DNA from: Plantactinospora mayteni
GTDB lineage: Bacteria > Actinomycetota > Actinomycetes > Mycobacteriales > Micromonosporaceae
DNA length: 64,000 bases
Assembly: GCF_016862935.1 (NCBI RefSeq)
Contig: NZ_BONX01000007.1
Location: 310,001 to 374,000, forward strand
Reading direction: 5' to 3'
Positions 1 through 9,585 of the stretch are shown one piece after another. The notes beneath the pieces are model-generated. The model saw only the letters and a program-made list of their open reading frames with translations, did not search any database and was not told the origin of the DNA. Made by a program: the position numbers and the translations under genes. Position 1 is the first letter of the stretch. Every line of letters starts with the position of its first letter.

Positions 1-114
1 CCGGACCTGCCGCCCGGTCGCGGTCGGCAGCAGCTCCCGGGCCGGCGGCTCGGCTCCGGTCGTGGCCGGTAGCGGTTCCCGGGCCGGCTGCTCGGCTTCG
101 CCCGGCTCGCTCAT
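1..114 (-). CDS. N-terminus of a second half-ABC transporter (partial)
   Basis: Only the first 38 codons lie in the window; the gene runs off the left edge. The ATG at 114 is preceded by a strong GGAGGAG ribosome site. The visible peptide (MSEPGEAEQPAREPL..., ending TATGRQVR) is a charged, proline-rich leader of the type found before the first membrane helix of actinobacterial siderophore-type ABC half-transporters. The assignment comes mainly from the upstream gene, an ABC half-transporter on the same strand whose nucleotide-binding domain is degenerate and which should need a partner. No domain of this protein itself can be seen, so it could also be another cytoplasmic or membrane protein. 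Confidence 0.5.
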   Translation of the reverse strand, partial: MSEPGEAEQPAREPLPATTGAEPPARELLPTATGRQVR

Positions 115-308
115 CGGCCAACTCCTCCGTCCCGGGCCTCTCGGCCGGCGCCCATGTCGGCGTTGACGCCTGGGCAAGCGTTCCGGACTCTTCGGCCGGC
201 GTTCACCTCGGTGTCGACGCCCGGGGAAGTGTCCTGGACTCCTCGGCCGGCGCTCGCCTCGGCGTCAACGCCCGGGGAGGCGTTCCGGGCTCCTCGGCCG
301 GCGTTCAT
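111..308 (-). CDS. possible 65-residue repeat peptide, translationally coupled
   Basis: This frame starts at an ATG that overlaps the stop of the upstream ABC gene as ATGA and ends in a TGA that overlaps the ATG of the downstream gene, again as ATGA. It encodes three and a half copies of a 17-residue unit of the form AGRxxRNASPGVDAEAS, with conservative differences between copies. No membrane segment or known domain is visible. The double overlap is what a coupled gene would show, but the frame could equally be an in-frame minisatellite that happens to bridge two genes. No independent ribosome site was seen at its start. Confidence 0.3.
   Translation of the reverse strand: MNAGRGARNASPGVDAEASAGRGVQDTSPGVDTEVNAGRRVRNACPGVNADMGAGREARDGGVGR
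141..304. repeat. 51-bp tandem repeat, 3.2 copies
   Basis: The marker TCGGCCGGCG recurs at 141, 192, 243 and 294, an exact 51-bp period. A period divisible by three keeps one frame open on the minus strand. Copies differ by several substitutions each, so the array is not a recent slippage product. It fills the whole gap between the two ABC genes. Confidence 0.9.
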
Positions 309-1999
309 CGCAGCACCGACGCCTGGTAGCTGGTGTCCCGCCGGACCAGGTCCGGATGGCTGCCCTCGGCCCGCACCGCGCCGTCGTCGAGCAGCAGCAC
401 CCGGTCGGTGACCGCGAGCAGCGCCGGGCTGGTGGTCACCAGCAAGGTCGTCCGGCCCTGTCGGAGTTCCCGCAGCCCGGCCGCGATCCGGGCCTCGGTG
501 GCCGCGTCGACCGCGGTGGTCGGATCGTGCAGGACCAGCACCGGCGGCTCGGCGGCGAGCGCCCGGGCCAGGGCCACCCGCTGCCGCTGCCCGCCGGAGA
601 GCGAGCGTCCGCGTTCGGTGAGCAGCGTGTCGATCCCCTGCGGCAGGGCCCGGGCCACCTCCGCCACGTCGGCGGCGGCCAGTGCCCGGCGTACGTCGGT
701 CTCGGCGTTCGCCGGTGCGCCGACGTTGTCCCGCAGGGTGCCCTCGAACAGGTCGGCGTCGTGCGGCGCGACCAGGATCGCGGCGCGCAACCGCTCGGGG
801 TCCAGGGTGTGCAGCCCGGCACCGTCCAGCTCGACGGTGCCGGCCTCCGGGTCGACGTCGCGAGCGAGGCAGCGCAGCAGGTCGTCGGCGACGGCCGGAT
901 CGGTCGCCACGATGCCGACCAGCTCGCCCGGTGCGGCGTGCAGGCTGACGCCGCGCAGCGTGCCGTGCCGGACGTCCCGCAGGTCGACGCGGCCGAGTAC
1001 CGGGGTGTCGGGGGAGCCGCTTCCGGTGGGCGTCGCCGGAGGTGCCCCGAGTACCGAGGCGATCCGGTCGGCGGAGGCGCGGCCCTGGGCGAACTCGGCG
1101 TTCACCCAGCCGAAGATGGAGAGCGGTCCGAGTAGGAAGAGCGCCAGGCCGACCGCCGTGACGAGCTGCCCGACGGTGAGGTCGCCCTGTGCCGCCAGCC
1201 GGCCGCCGAGCAGGCCGACGGCGGCCACGAAGAGTCCGGTGATGGTGAGCAGGGTGCCGTCGTACCAGGCCTGGGCCTGGGCCGCCCGGACCGTGGCGGC
1301 CAGCGACTCCCGGCTGGTCCGCCGGTAGCGCTGGGCCGCGGCCGGGGCTGCGCCGAGACCCTTGAGTACCCGCAGTCCGGCGACCAGGTCCGCGGCCACC
1401 CCGGAGGCGTACGCCGCCCGCTCCTGCTCGGCGTGACTGCGCCGCTCCAGCGGGCGGCCGAGTCGATGGGCGAGCCAGAGCAGCAGTGGTGCGCCGACCA
1501 GCACCAGGAGTCCGAGCGGTACCGAGACGACCAGCAGGGCGACGCCGCCGACCAGTAGACCGGTGGAGGCCCCGATCGCGGTGGCGAAGGCCCGGTTCAC
1601 CGAGCCGACCCGATCGGCGTCACCGGTGGCGGTGGCGACCAGGGCACCGGGCAGCCGACCGGTCTCCGCCCCGCCCCGATGGTCCAGGATCCGTCGGGTG
1701 AGCGAGATCCGGAGCTGGTGTGCGGCCTGCTCGACCGCGCGTTCGCCGGTACGGGCGCTGAGCCGGAAGCTCGTCGACAACACCGCGAACACCACGGCCA
1801 GTACGCCGATCCAGCCGACCAGGTCGACCACTCCGCCCCGGCCGACGGCCCGGTCGATGACCACTCCGATCAGCACCGGTACGAGTGCCTCGCCGGCCTG
1901 GTGACTCGCGCTGAGGCCCGCGCTGGCCAGCACGTGCCGGAGCTGGCCGGTGATGGCGCCGGTCAGTACGGTACGTGCCGTGGGACTGCCGGTCCGCAC
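305..1999 (-). CDS. half-ABC transporter with degenerate ATPase site
   Basis: A 564-residue ABC exporter-fold protein: a six-helix membrane domain (about residues 10-320) followed by a nucleotide-binding domain (about 340-564). The start is a GTG at 1999 behind GGAGGAG. The signature LSGGQ (467-471) is intact, but the P-loop region reads GIVATDPAVADDLL with no GKS/T. Walker B ends in HDPTT, so the catalytic Glu is replaced by Pro, and the switch His is Ser524. It should therefore supply only the composite signature site to a partner, probably the truncated gene downstream. An iron box sits just upstream, so siderophore or iron traffic is the likely role (inference). Export or import cannot be decided from sequence. 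Confidence 0.85.
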   Translation of the reverse strand: MRTGSPTARTVLTGAITGQLRHVLASAGLSASHQAGEALVPVLIGVVIDRAVGRGGVVDLVGWIGVLAVVFAVLSTSFRLSARTGERAVEQAAHQLRISLTRRILDHRGGAETGRLPGALVATATGDADRVGSVNRAFATAIGASTGLLVGGVALLVVSVPLGLLVLVGAPLLLWLAHRLGRPLERRSHAEQERAAYASGVAADLVAGLRVLKGLGAAPAAAQRYRRTSRESLAATVRAAQAQAWYDGTLLTITGLFVAAVGLLGGRLAAQGDLTVGQLVTAVGLALFLLGPLSIFGWVNAEFAQGRASADRIASVLGAPPATPTGSGSPDTPVLGRVDLRDVRHGTLRGVSLHAAPGELVGIVATDPAVADDLLRCLARDVDPEAGTVELDGAGLHTLDPERLRAAILVAPHDADLFEGTLRDNVGAPANAETDVRRALAAADVAEVARALPQGIDTLLTERGRSLSGGQRQRVALARALAAEPPVLVLHDPTTAVDAATEARIAAGLRELRQGRTTLLVTTSPALLAVTDRVLLLDDGAVRAEGSHPDLVRRDTSYQASVLR

Positions 2000-2026
2000 G
2001 CTCGGGCTCCTCCGCTTGACGAAGTT

Positions 2027-2045
2027 GAAGGTTAGGCTAACCTAA
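2027..2045. promoter_or_regulatory. IdeR/DmdR1-type iron box
   Basis: GAAGGTTAGGCTAACCTAA matches 17 of 19 positions of the actinobacterial iron-box consensus TTAGGTTAGGCTAACCTAA. It lies 28 bp upstream of the GTG start of the ABC gene on the minus strand, where a bound Fe-repressor would block the promoter. Confidence 0.85.
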
Positions 2046-2675
2046 ACCATCGTCGGGTCGCGACCCCCTCCGCCCCTGGGAACCGGCGCACGAGCCGTTA
2101 CGCCGCGAGGAGGATCGTGATCCCGACCACCGCGTCGACGACCGGTGCCCGTCGGGCGGGTCTGGGTGCCCGCCGGCCGGGTGCCCGCCGGTGTACTCGT
2201 CCAGCCGGCGGAACATCGCGAGCAGCATGGCCGGCAGCATCAGCACGTGACCGGCCATCATCACGAACTCCCCGCTCACCGCCCCCGCCCAGTACGGCGG
2301 CAGGAAGAGCAGGAACGGTACGTACATCGCCGCGCCCATCTCGGCGACCGGAGCCCAGCCGTGTGCCCGGTGGCGCATCCAGATGGTCATGCCCACTGTC
2401 ATGTTGGTGGCCATCACCAGCGCGCCGATGTCCGGACGGGCGAGCACGTCGGACAGGCCGAGCCCGGTGGCGGCGCCGAGCCCGCTGGCCAGTACCTCCC
2501 ACACCGGGCCGAACAGCAACATTCCGACGACCATCGCGATCGTCATCTCGGCGAAGTGCCGGAGGAAGTGCCGGGCGGCGTGCCGCCGGGGCGTCCCGGA
2601 GCTGTGGAGATGGGTGTGCGGGGTACCGGCGGATTCGGTGTTCCGGACCGTGTTGTCCGGGATCGTGGATGTCAT
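2037..2675 (-). CDS. multi-pass membrane protein, probable 3' frameshift
   Basis: About 145 residues after a polar N-terminus (starting MTSTIPDNTVRN) contain four to five hydrophobic segments, among them a Met-rich stretch beginning at MATNMTVGMT and another beginning with VMMAGHVLML. This resembles small actinobacterial membrane proteins often mislabelled as FliP; I cannot give a function. In this frame the last ~45 residues are low-complexity Ser/Arg and the stop at 2037 falls inside the iron box of the next gene. A second frame shows a hydrophobic end, VVDAVVGITILLAA, with a stop at 2098. A single-base change near 2120-2160 would join them and give a protein of about 190 residues. The true end is probably 2098. 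Confidence 0.6.
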   Translation of the reverse strand: MTSTIPDNTVRNTESAGTPHTHLHSSGTPRRHAARHFLRHFAEMTIAMVVGMLLFGPVWEVLASGLGAATGLGLSDVLARPDIGALVMATNMTVGMTIWMRHRAHGWAPVAEMGAAMYVPFLLFLPPYWAGAVSGEFVMMAGHVLMLPAMLLAMFRRLDEYTGGHPAGGHPDPPDGHRSSTRWSGSRSSSRRNGSCAGSQGRRGSRPDDGLG

Positions 2676-2714
2676 GGCTCAAGGCTGTCGGCATGGCTGG
2701 TCAACCGGCAGGCG

Positions 2715-2765
2715 CGCGCCGCACGGTTCGACCATGCGGATCGCATGGCTGGACCGTGCGGCGCG
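2715..2765 (-). terminator. long hairpin after the M28 peptidase gene
   Basis: CGCGCCGCACGGT (2715-2727) pairs perfectly with ACCGTGCGGCGCG (2753-2765), and an inner stem CCATGCG/CGCATGG (2732-2748) continues it. It lies 50 bp past the stop of the peptidase gene. No T-tract follows, as is usual in high-GC actinomycetes. Confidence 0.7.
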
Positions 2766-2815
2766 GCCGACAGCCGGCGACGCCGGCCCGGTCGTCGCCC
2801 GGGCCGGCGTCGCGG

Positions 2816-4255
2816 TCAGGGCCGTCGAGCCGTGGCGTACGCGGCGGCGCCGATCAGCTCCAGCGACACCTGGAGCCGGGCCACGCTGATGTTCTTCTCG
2901 ATGGTGTCCTCCGGGCTGTGGTACGGCGGCTCCAGCAGGGCCGGAGACTCCTCGCCCCGCCAGGAGAAGTTGGCGCTGGCGATGCCGACCTCCTGGAACG
3001 ACTGGTGGTCGCTGGAACCGCGCAACGTCACCGGCGAGATCCGGGGCTGGTAGCCGAGCCGGGTCGCGGCGGCGGCCACCTCGTCGGTGGCCCGGTTCGC
3101 CAGCCCGTCGAAGGAGAGCAGCCAGTATCGGGTCGCCGGGTCCCAGCTCGTCGCCACCATGTCGTTCTGGTAGACGGCGACGATCCGGTCCCGTTCTGCC
3201 TGCGGCAGTTGGGCGACGTAGTAGCGGGAGCCGATCAGGCCCTGCTCCTCCGAGCCCCACAGTCCGAACCGGACGGTCGCGTCGACCGGCAGGCTGCGCA
3301 GCACCCGGGCCAGTTCGAGGCAGAGCACCGTACCCGAGCCGTCGTCGTTGGCGCCCGGTGCGCCGATCACGGTGTCGTAGTGCGCGCTCACCATCACCAC
3401 CGGGCTGTTCTGCCCGCCCCACCGTGGTGCCCGCTCCGCCAGTACGTTGTGCGAGGTGAGGCCCCGGTGCGCCGAGGTGGCGACGGTCAGGGTCAGCGGG
3501 CGGGTGGCGAGTCGCTCCCGCAGCCGGTGCTTCTGCGCCTGGGCGACACCGACCACCGGGATCGGCACCGGAGAGGTGGCCGAGCCGGGCAGGGTGGGTG
3601 CGAACGCCTGTGCCCGGCGCGGCTCCACGAGGTCGGCCGGCAGGAAGACCACCGCCGCCACCTGCTTGGCCACGGCGGTGGCGACCAGCGTCTCGCGCTG
3701 CGCCGCGACGTAGTCGACGAGTACGACCTTGCCGGCGGCGTCCGCCGGGTAGTTCTCCGGTGCTCCGGCGCCGACGTCCACCACCCGGCCGGTGACCCTG
3801 GTGTCGAGGGCGGCGTGCGGTGATGCCCCGACCTGCCAGTTCAGGTCGTCGGGGAGGCCGGGTCGGGAGCTGAGCTGGCCGAGGAACTTGTCGGCGACGG
3901 TGAACGGCTGAAGCGTCGTCCGGTAGCCGAGGTCGTCGAGTTCGTCGGCGAGGTATTTCGCGGCGGCCCGTTCGGAGGAGGTGCCGCCGATACGCGGTCC
4001 GATCTTCTCGGAGAGATGCCGCAGGTGGTGCAGCGCGCGCCTGGCCGAGACCCGGCCGGCGACCAGCCGGTCGTGCGCGTCCAGGGTCGGCGGACGGACG
4101 GCACCGGGGCGCTGGTCGGTCACCGCCCAGGCCGGGCTGGCGGTGGCGAGGGCAGCCGCACCGCCCAGCCCGAGCGCGAGCGCCCGGCGTCGGGTCACCG
4201 CGGACTTCTCCGGGCTTTCGGCGTCGGCAGTGGGGAACTCAGGGCGACTCTCCAA
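2816..4255 (-). CDS. Tat-exported M28 zinc aminopeptidase
   Basis: A 479-residue secreted peptidase. The TTG at 4255 is chosen because AGGAGG sits six bases upstream; an upstream GTG at 4294 is open but has no such site. The N-terminus carries a Tat motif, TRRRALALGLGG, then a hydrophobic core ending ASPAWA. A protease-associated insert (starting near NYPADAAGKVVLV) precedes the M28 core. Zinc and catalytic residues are visible as SAHYDT, GANDDGSG and WGSEEQG, with a late SSDHQSF motif. The family removes N-terminal residues from peptides outside the cell. It is a single-gene unit with its own terminator hairpin. Substrate preference cannot be read. Confidence 0.9.
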   Translation of the reverse strand: MESRPEFPTADAESPEKSAVTRRRALALGLGGAAALATASPAWAVTDQRPGAVRPPTLDAHDRLVAGRVSARRALHHLRHLSEKIGPRIGGTSSERAAAKYLADELDDLGYRTTLQPFTVADKFLGQLSSRPGLPDDLNWQVGASPHAALDTRVTGRVVDVGAGAPENYPADAAGKVVLVDYVAAQRETLVATAVAKQVAAVVFLPADLVEPRRAQAFAPTLPGSATSPVPIPVVGVAQAQKHRLRERLATRPLTLTVATSAHRGLTSHNVLAERAPRWGGQNSPVVMVSAHYDTVIGAPGANDDGSGTVLCLELARVLRSLPVDATVRFGLWGSEEQGLIGSRYYVAQLPQAERDRIVAVYQNDMVATSWDPATRYWLLSFDGLANRATDEVAAAATRLGYQPRISPVTLRGSSDHQSFQEVGIASANFSWRGEESPALLEPPYHSPEDTIEKNISVARLQVSLELIGAAAYATARRP

Positions 4256-4435
4256 TGTGGTCCTCCTGGTTGCATCGGTCCGGGCCGACATCACCGGCCC
4301 GGACCGCGGGGGTGGTCACCGTCGAAAGAACGTGCTCACGGTGTGGGAGATCGGGGTCACGGTGCAGTGAATGTAGCCCCGGCCACCGATCGAATTCAAG
4401 ATCGATTTACCGGTGCTCGGCTGCGAGGGTCGCCG

Positions 4436-4810
4436 TCAGCTCCTGGTCGATCCGTCTCCGCCGGCCCGCCCCGTGTCGGCGGAGACGGGCTCGTCGGGGC
4501 AGACGGCCGCGTCCAGGTAGGAGTCGACGAGTTCGGTCGGGGCGCCGGCTTCGAGCAGCAGGTCGACGGCGTTGATCGCATACCAGTTGTCGGCGACGGC
4601 GTGCATGGCCGCGGCCTGGGCGAGCAGGTCGGGGTCGGCGGCGAGATCGGCGAGCTCGGCAAGGGCGGTGGCCCGGACCAGACCCTCGCGATAGCCGCCG
4701 GCGTAGTCCGTGGCGATCTGGTGCACCCGGGCGAGGACGAGTCGGCGGTCGGTGGGCTGGTGGGCGGCGAGGCGGGCGTGGCCGCCGGCGTGGTCTCGGC
4801 TGTCGTACAC
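4436..4810 (-). CDS. small helical protein of unknown function
   Basis: A 124-residue, Ala/Leu/Asp-rich protein with a run of amphipathic helices (for example ALAELADLAADPDLLAQAA). No signal peptide, membrane helix or known motif was recognised. The GTG start at 4810 has no ribosome site but lies six bases after a TAGAAT hexamer, the layout of a leaderless actinobacterial gene. Codon use is like its neighbours. The function is unknown. Confidence 0.65.
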   Translation of the reverse strand: MYDSRDHAGGHARLAAHQPTDRRLVLARVHQIATDYAGGYREGLVRATALAELADLAADPDLLAQAAAMHAVADNWYAINAVDLLLEAGAPTELVDSYLDAAVCPDEPVSADTGRAGGDGSTRS

Positions 4811-4816
4811 CTCGAT

Positions 4817-4822
4817 ATTCTA
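4817..4822 (-). promoter_or_regulatory. leaderless promoter -10 (TAGAAT)
   Basis: TAGAAT on the minus strand is followed by six bases and the GTG at 4810, matching the TAnnnT-N6-start pattern of leaderless transcripts. An ACATGT palindrome lies just upstream. Confidence 0.55.
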
Positions 4823-4904
4823 TCGTACATGTGTTCTAATCGTGCGCCCGGGAGGCGGCGACACGAGCCTTGTCCACAGTGCTCGGATGGCGCCGATCCG
4901 CAGG

Positions 4905-5888
4905 TCAGCCCCGCTGGCGCAGCCGGTCGACCAGTCCGGCGAAGCGTTCGAGCGCGGCGACGCCGTCCGTCGCGGCCACCTGGAGGGCCAGCACGTCCGG
5001 GCGGAGCCGGTCGAGCAGCAGTTCGCAGAAGCCGAGGAGGTCCCGGGGCTCGCCGACCCGCCGATACCGGGCCAGGATCGCGTCCCGGCCGAGCCGGTCG
5101 GCCCGCTGGCGCAGCCGGGTCGGGCTCGATGCCGCCAGCCGGCCGGGCGTACGCAACCCGCGCCAGGGCCGCAGCGCCCGGATCGCCTCGTCGTCGCTGT
5201 CGGCGAGTACGACGAAGCTGCTCAGCACCACCCTCGGTGGCGTACGCCCAGCCGCCGAGGCCGCCGCCCGAGCCACATCCACCACCTCCCGGCCGGTCCG
5301 TTCGGGGTCCTTGACCGAGCTGACCACCCCGTCGGCGAGCCGACCGGCGGTGGCCGCCGAGCGGGGACCGGCCGCCGCCAGGTGCACCGGTACGCCGGTC
5401 AGCGGTGGACTGTGCAGCCGGATCGACGAGACCGGATAGTACGCCGCCTCCGGCCGCTGGACGGTCTCGCCGGCCAGCAGCGGCCGGAGCAGTCCGAGCG
5501 CCTCGGTCATCCGGGCCAGCCGCTCGGGGTACGGCGGAAACCGGCCCAGCGGTGCCTCGTTGATGCCCTCCCCGGTGCCGACCCCGAGTTCGAACCGGCC
5601 GCCGGAGAGCCGGTCGAGCGTGGCTGCGGCCTGCGCGACCAGCACCGGATGCTGGCGGAACAGCGGGCAGGCCACCGCGGAGACCAGCGTGGCGCTCCGG
5701 GTCGCCGTGGCGATCGCGCCCAGCGTGGCCCAGCCGTGGCCGGCCGACCCGGCGTCGTCCACCCAGGGTTGCAGGTGGTCGGAGACGAGCACCGCGTCGA
5801 AGCCGGCCTGCTCGGCCCGGCGGGCCTGGGTCACCAGCCGCTCCGGCTGCCACTCCTCGTGGCCGAGGAACCAACCGAACCGCGTCAC
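4905..5888 (-). CDS. LLM-class, probably F420-dependent, oxidoreductase
   Basis: A 327-residue luciferase-like (TIM-barrel) protein. The N-terminal MTRFGWFLGHEEW strand, the AEQAGFDAVLVSDHLQPW segment and the FELGVGTGEG motif are typical of F420-dependent members such as glucose-6-phosphate dehydrogenase relatives. The family transfers hydride between F420H2 or FMNH2 and organic substrates; the substrate here is unknown. The GTG start at 5888 follows AAGGAG at good spacing. It is transcribed away from the LacI gene, from which a 424-bp region separates it. Confidence 0.85.
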   Translation of the reverse strand: MTRFGWFLGHEEWQPERLVTQARRAEQAGFDAVLVSDHLQPWVDDAGSAGHGWATLGAIATATRSATLVSAVACPLFRQHPVLVAQAAATLDRLSGGRFELGVGTGEGINEAPLGRFPPYPERLARMTEALGLLRPLLAGETVQRPEAAYYPVSSIRLHSPPLTGVPVHLAAAGPRSAATAGRLADGVVSSVKDPERTGREVVDVARAAASAAGRTPPRVVLSSFVVLADSDDEAIRALRPWRGLRTPGRLAASSPTRLRQRADRLGRDAILARYRRVGEPRDLLGFCELLLDRLRPDVLALQVAATDGVAALERFAGLVDRLRQRG

Positions 5889-6312
5889 CGGGCTCCTTCG
5901 GTCTCGGTGGTGCCACCTGGCGGATCGGACAGCGCCGGCCCACCACTACCGACGGCCTGCCGGGCAAGCCGCCGGACCAGCGCCGCCGGATCGTCCACTG
6001 TGCTCGGCCGAAGCATCTGCGGTACCCGGATCGACCTGGCCGCCCCCGGCCCGCCGCTACCGAGACGGCCGCTACCGACGAGCTGGCCGCCGCCTGACCT
6101 GCCGCGCCGACGGCCCCGTCCGTCGATGGTCGAACCGGCGACGGGACGGACCGGACGGCCGGGGCCGAAAGCCGGTGGGAAACCATATCATCATCGATGT
6201 AACGACCTCGGTGAGCGGCGCGTCGGCGCGGTGCACCGGCCGGGCAGGGGTCGGTTCGACAGCCGCCTACCCTGGAGCCACCATTGATCAACGCAAGTTC
6301 CGGGAGCAGATC
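5889..6312. other. intergenic control region between LLM oxidoreductase and LacI regulator
   Basis: No supported gene. An AT-rich patch at 6181-6205 in otherwise GC-rich DNA contains TATCAT (6186-6191), and TACCCT lies at 6268-6273; both are possible -10 elements for the LacI gene. No perfect operator palindrome was found. Confidence 0.5.
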
Positions 6313-7356
6313 ATGAGATCCCAGCGCCGCGACCCCGGAAGGCCCACGCTGAGCGAGGTCGCAGCCCGAGCGGGCGTCGGGCGCGGCACCGCCTCCCGGG
6401 TGGTCAACAACTCCTCCCAGGTCAGCCCGACGGTCCGGGCCGCGGTGTGGGCGGCGGTCCGGGAACTCGGGTACGTGCCGAACCGCGCCGCCCGGGCCCT
6501 GGTCACCCAGCGGACCGACTCGGTCGCGCTGGTCATCTCCGAGTCCGGCGAGCGGGCGTTCGGTGAGCCGTTCTTCGCCGGCATCGCCCGGGGCGTCAGC
6601 GCCGGCCTGGCCGACACCCCGCTGCAACTGTGGCTCTCCTGGATCCAGTCGCCGGGCGGGCGGGAGAAGATGGAGCACCAGCTCACCGACCAGCACGTCG
6701 ACGGGGTGATGCTGATCTCGCTGCACGACGCGGATCCACTGCCGGGCCTGCTGATGGAGCGTGGGCTGCCCACTGTCCTCGGTGGACGGCCGGCCCGGAT
6801 GCTCGGCCCGGGCGCGCAGCCGGCGTACTTCGTGGACGTGGACAACGCGGGCGGCGCCCGGCAGGCCGTCGAGTACCTGATCGGGATCGGCCGCCGGGCG
6901 GTCGCCACGGTCGCCGGGCCGCAGGACATGGGCGCCGGGGTGACCCGGTTGGCCGGCTACCGCGAGGCGCTCGCCGCGCACGGCCGGCCGGTCTCCGAGG
7001 ACCTGATCGAGTACGGCGACTTCAGCGCGAACAGCGGCCTCGACGCGATGCGCCGGCTGCTGGACCGGCGCGGCGACCTGGACGCGGTCTTCGCCGCCTC
7101 CGACCTGATGGCGTTGGGGGTCATCCAGGCGCTGCACGAGGCGGGCCGGCGCATCCCGGCCGACGTGGCGGTGGTCGGCTACGAGGACTCCTCGCTGGCG
7201 CTGCACGCCAACCCGCCGCTGACCTCGGTGCACCAACCGGTGATCACGATGGGCACGGAGATGGCCCGGCTGCTGGTCGCACAGATCCGGGGCGACGAGA
7301 TTCCCTCGCCGGCCATCTTCCTGGACACCCACCTGGTCCGCCGACGGTCGGCCTGA
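6313..7356 (+). CDS. LacI-family transcriptional regulator
   Basis: A 347-residue regulator. Residues about 10-60 form the LacI helix-turn-helix and hinge (TLSEVAARAGVGRGTASRVV, then GYVPNRAARAL). Residues 65-345 are a periplasmic-binding-protein-like ligand domain with the usual DVDNAGGARQAVEYL and DVAVVGYEDSSLA segments. The ATG at 6313 follows GGGAG by six bases; the frame stays open far upstream but only as GC-rich background. Members sense sugars. No sugar operon adjoins it, so targets must be elsewhere; the LacI-type palindromes at 19.2 kb and the xylanase gene at 8 kb are candidates (inference). Confidence 0.9.
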   Translation: MRSQRRDPGRPTLSEVAARAGVGRGTASRVVNNSSQVSPTVRAAVWAAVRELGYVPNRAARALVTQRTDSVALVISESGERAFGEPFFAGIARGVSAGLADTPLQLWLSWIQSPGGREKMEHQLTDQHVDGVMLISLHDADPLPGLLMERGLPTVLGGRPARMLGPGAQPAYFVDVDNAGGARQAVEYLIGIGRRAVATVAGPQDMGAGVTRLAGYREALAAHGRPVSEDLIEYGDFSANSGLDAMRRLLDRRGDLDAVFAASDLMALGVIQALHEAGRRIPADVAVVGYEDSSLALHANPPLTSVHQPVITMGTEMARLLVAQIRGDEIPSPAIFLDTHLVRRRSA

Positions 7357-7400
7357 CCGTCCGACCCGGCCTCGGCTGACTCGGACCGGCCCGGGTTGGT

Positions 7401-7406
7401 TACCGT
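7401..7406 (+). promoter_or_regulatory. leaderless promoter -10 (TACCGT)
   Basis: TACCGT is followed by six bases and then the GTG at 7413, and no ribosome site is present, which fits a leaderless transcript. Confidence 0.5.
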
Positions 7407-7412
7407 CGACCC

Positions 7413-8006
7413 GTGATGCCGGATCTCGACGCCTGGGAGCCCTGGCCGCCGTCGGTGGTCGCCGAACGGCTGGCCGGCCTCGACCTGCCCTGGTACGTGG
7501 CGGGCGGCTGGGCCATCGACCTGTGCCGGGGCGTACCCTCCCGGCCGCACGAAGACCTGGAGATCGCGGTTCCGGCGGACCGGTTCGCCGAGGTACGGGA
7601 GCGCTTCGGCGACTGTGAGTTCGCCGTGCCACACGACGGCCGGCTGTTCACGCCGACTCCGGAGTCGATGCGGACCAGCCACCAGACCTGGGCGTACGAG
7701 CGGGTCAGCGGCCGGTGGCGGCTGGACGTGTTCCGGGAGCCGCACGACGGGACGGTCTGGGTCTGTCGGCGCGACGACCGGATCCGTCGCCCGTACGCCG
7801 ACATCGTCCGGCACGACCCGGACGGGATTCCGTACCTGGTGCTGGAGGTGGTACTGCTGTTCAAGGCGAAGGCCGTCCGGGCGAAGGACGAGGCGGACTT
7901 CGCCACCGCGCTGCCGCTACTGGACGACACCGCACGATGCTGGCTCGACGACGCGCTGGCCCTGGTGCACCCGACCCACCCGTGGCGGGCGCGACTGACC
8001 GGTTGA
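7413..8006 (+). CDS. ANT-like nucleotidyltransferase-domain protein
   Basis: A 197-residue protein with the motif YVAGGWAIDLCRGVPSRPHE followed by DLEIAV. The GGWAIDL and H-x-D-x-E pattern is the active-site signature of the aminoglycoside 2''-adenylyltransferase / lincosamide nucleotidyltransferase group within the polymerase-beta superfamily. The family transfers a nucleotide to a hydroxyl group of small molecules; many chromosomal members have no known substrate, so a resistance role is not claimed. The GTG start at 7413 fits a leaderless promoter; an ATG one codon later is an alternative. Confidence 0.75.
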   Translation: MMPDLDAWEPWPPSVVAERLAGLDLPWYVAGGWAIDLCRGVPSRPHEDLEIAVPADRFAEVRERFGDCEFAVPHDGRLFTPTPESMRTSHQTWAYERVSGRWRLDVFREPHDGTVWVCRRDDRIRRPYADIVRHDPDGIPYLVLEVVLLFKAKAVRAKDEADFATALPLLDDTARCWLDDALALVHPTHPWRARLTG

Positions 8007-8091
8007 CCGGCCCCCGCCGGCGATCCCGATACCGGCCGATGTCGCCGGCCGTGCGATGGGGACACCGCACGGCCGGCGAGGGGACGGTCGG

Positions 8092-9501
<1,410 letters not shown>

Positions 9502-9585
9502 TCACGGTGTGGAAACGGCCGGGGCCACCCTGGTCCGCCGCGATTCGATCCCTGACGGACAGCGTGGCGCCAATCGACCTTAATG

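Noticed and set aside
141-304. 51-bp repeats as a CRISPR array
   Set aside because: The units are directly adjacent without unique spacers and no cas gene is near. The repeats at 12064-12150 and 33588-33730 were rejected for the same reason.
4256-4294. GTG at 4294 as start of the M28 peptidase
   Set aside because: The TTG at 4255 has AGGAGG at ideal spacing and gives a compact Tat leader. The upstream codons add a basic stretch without support.
4396-7632. Minus-strand open frame of more than 1000 codons
   Set aside because: It runs antisense through the LacI gene and through the LLM gene in a different frame, is Arg/Pro/Gly-rich throughout and has no domain. It is a GC-skew shadow.
7413-8006. 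Calling the nucleotidyltransferase an antibiotic-resistance gene
   Set aside because: Only the general fold motif is visible. Many chromosomal relatives have no resistance phenotype, so only the family is stated.
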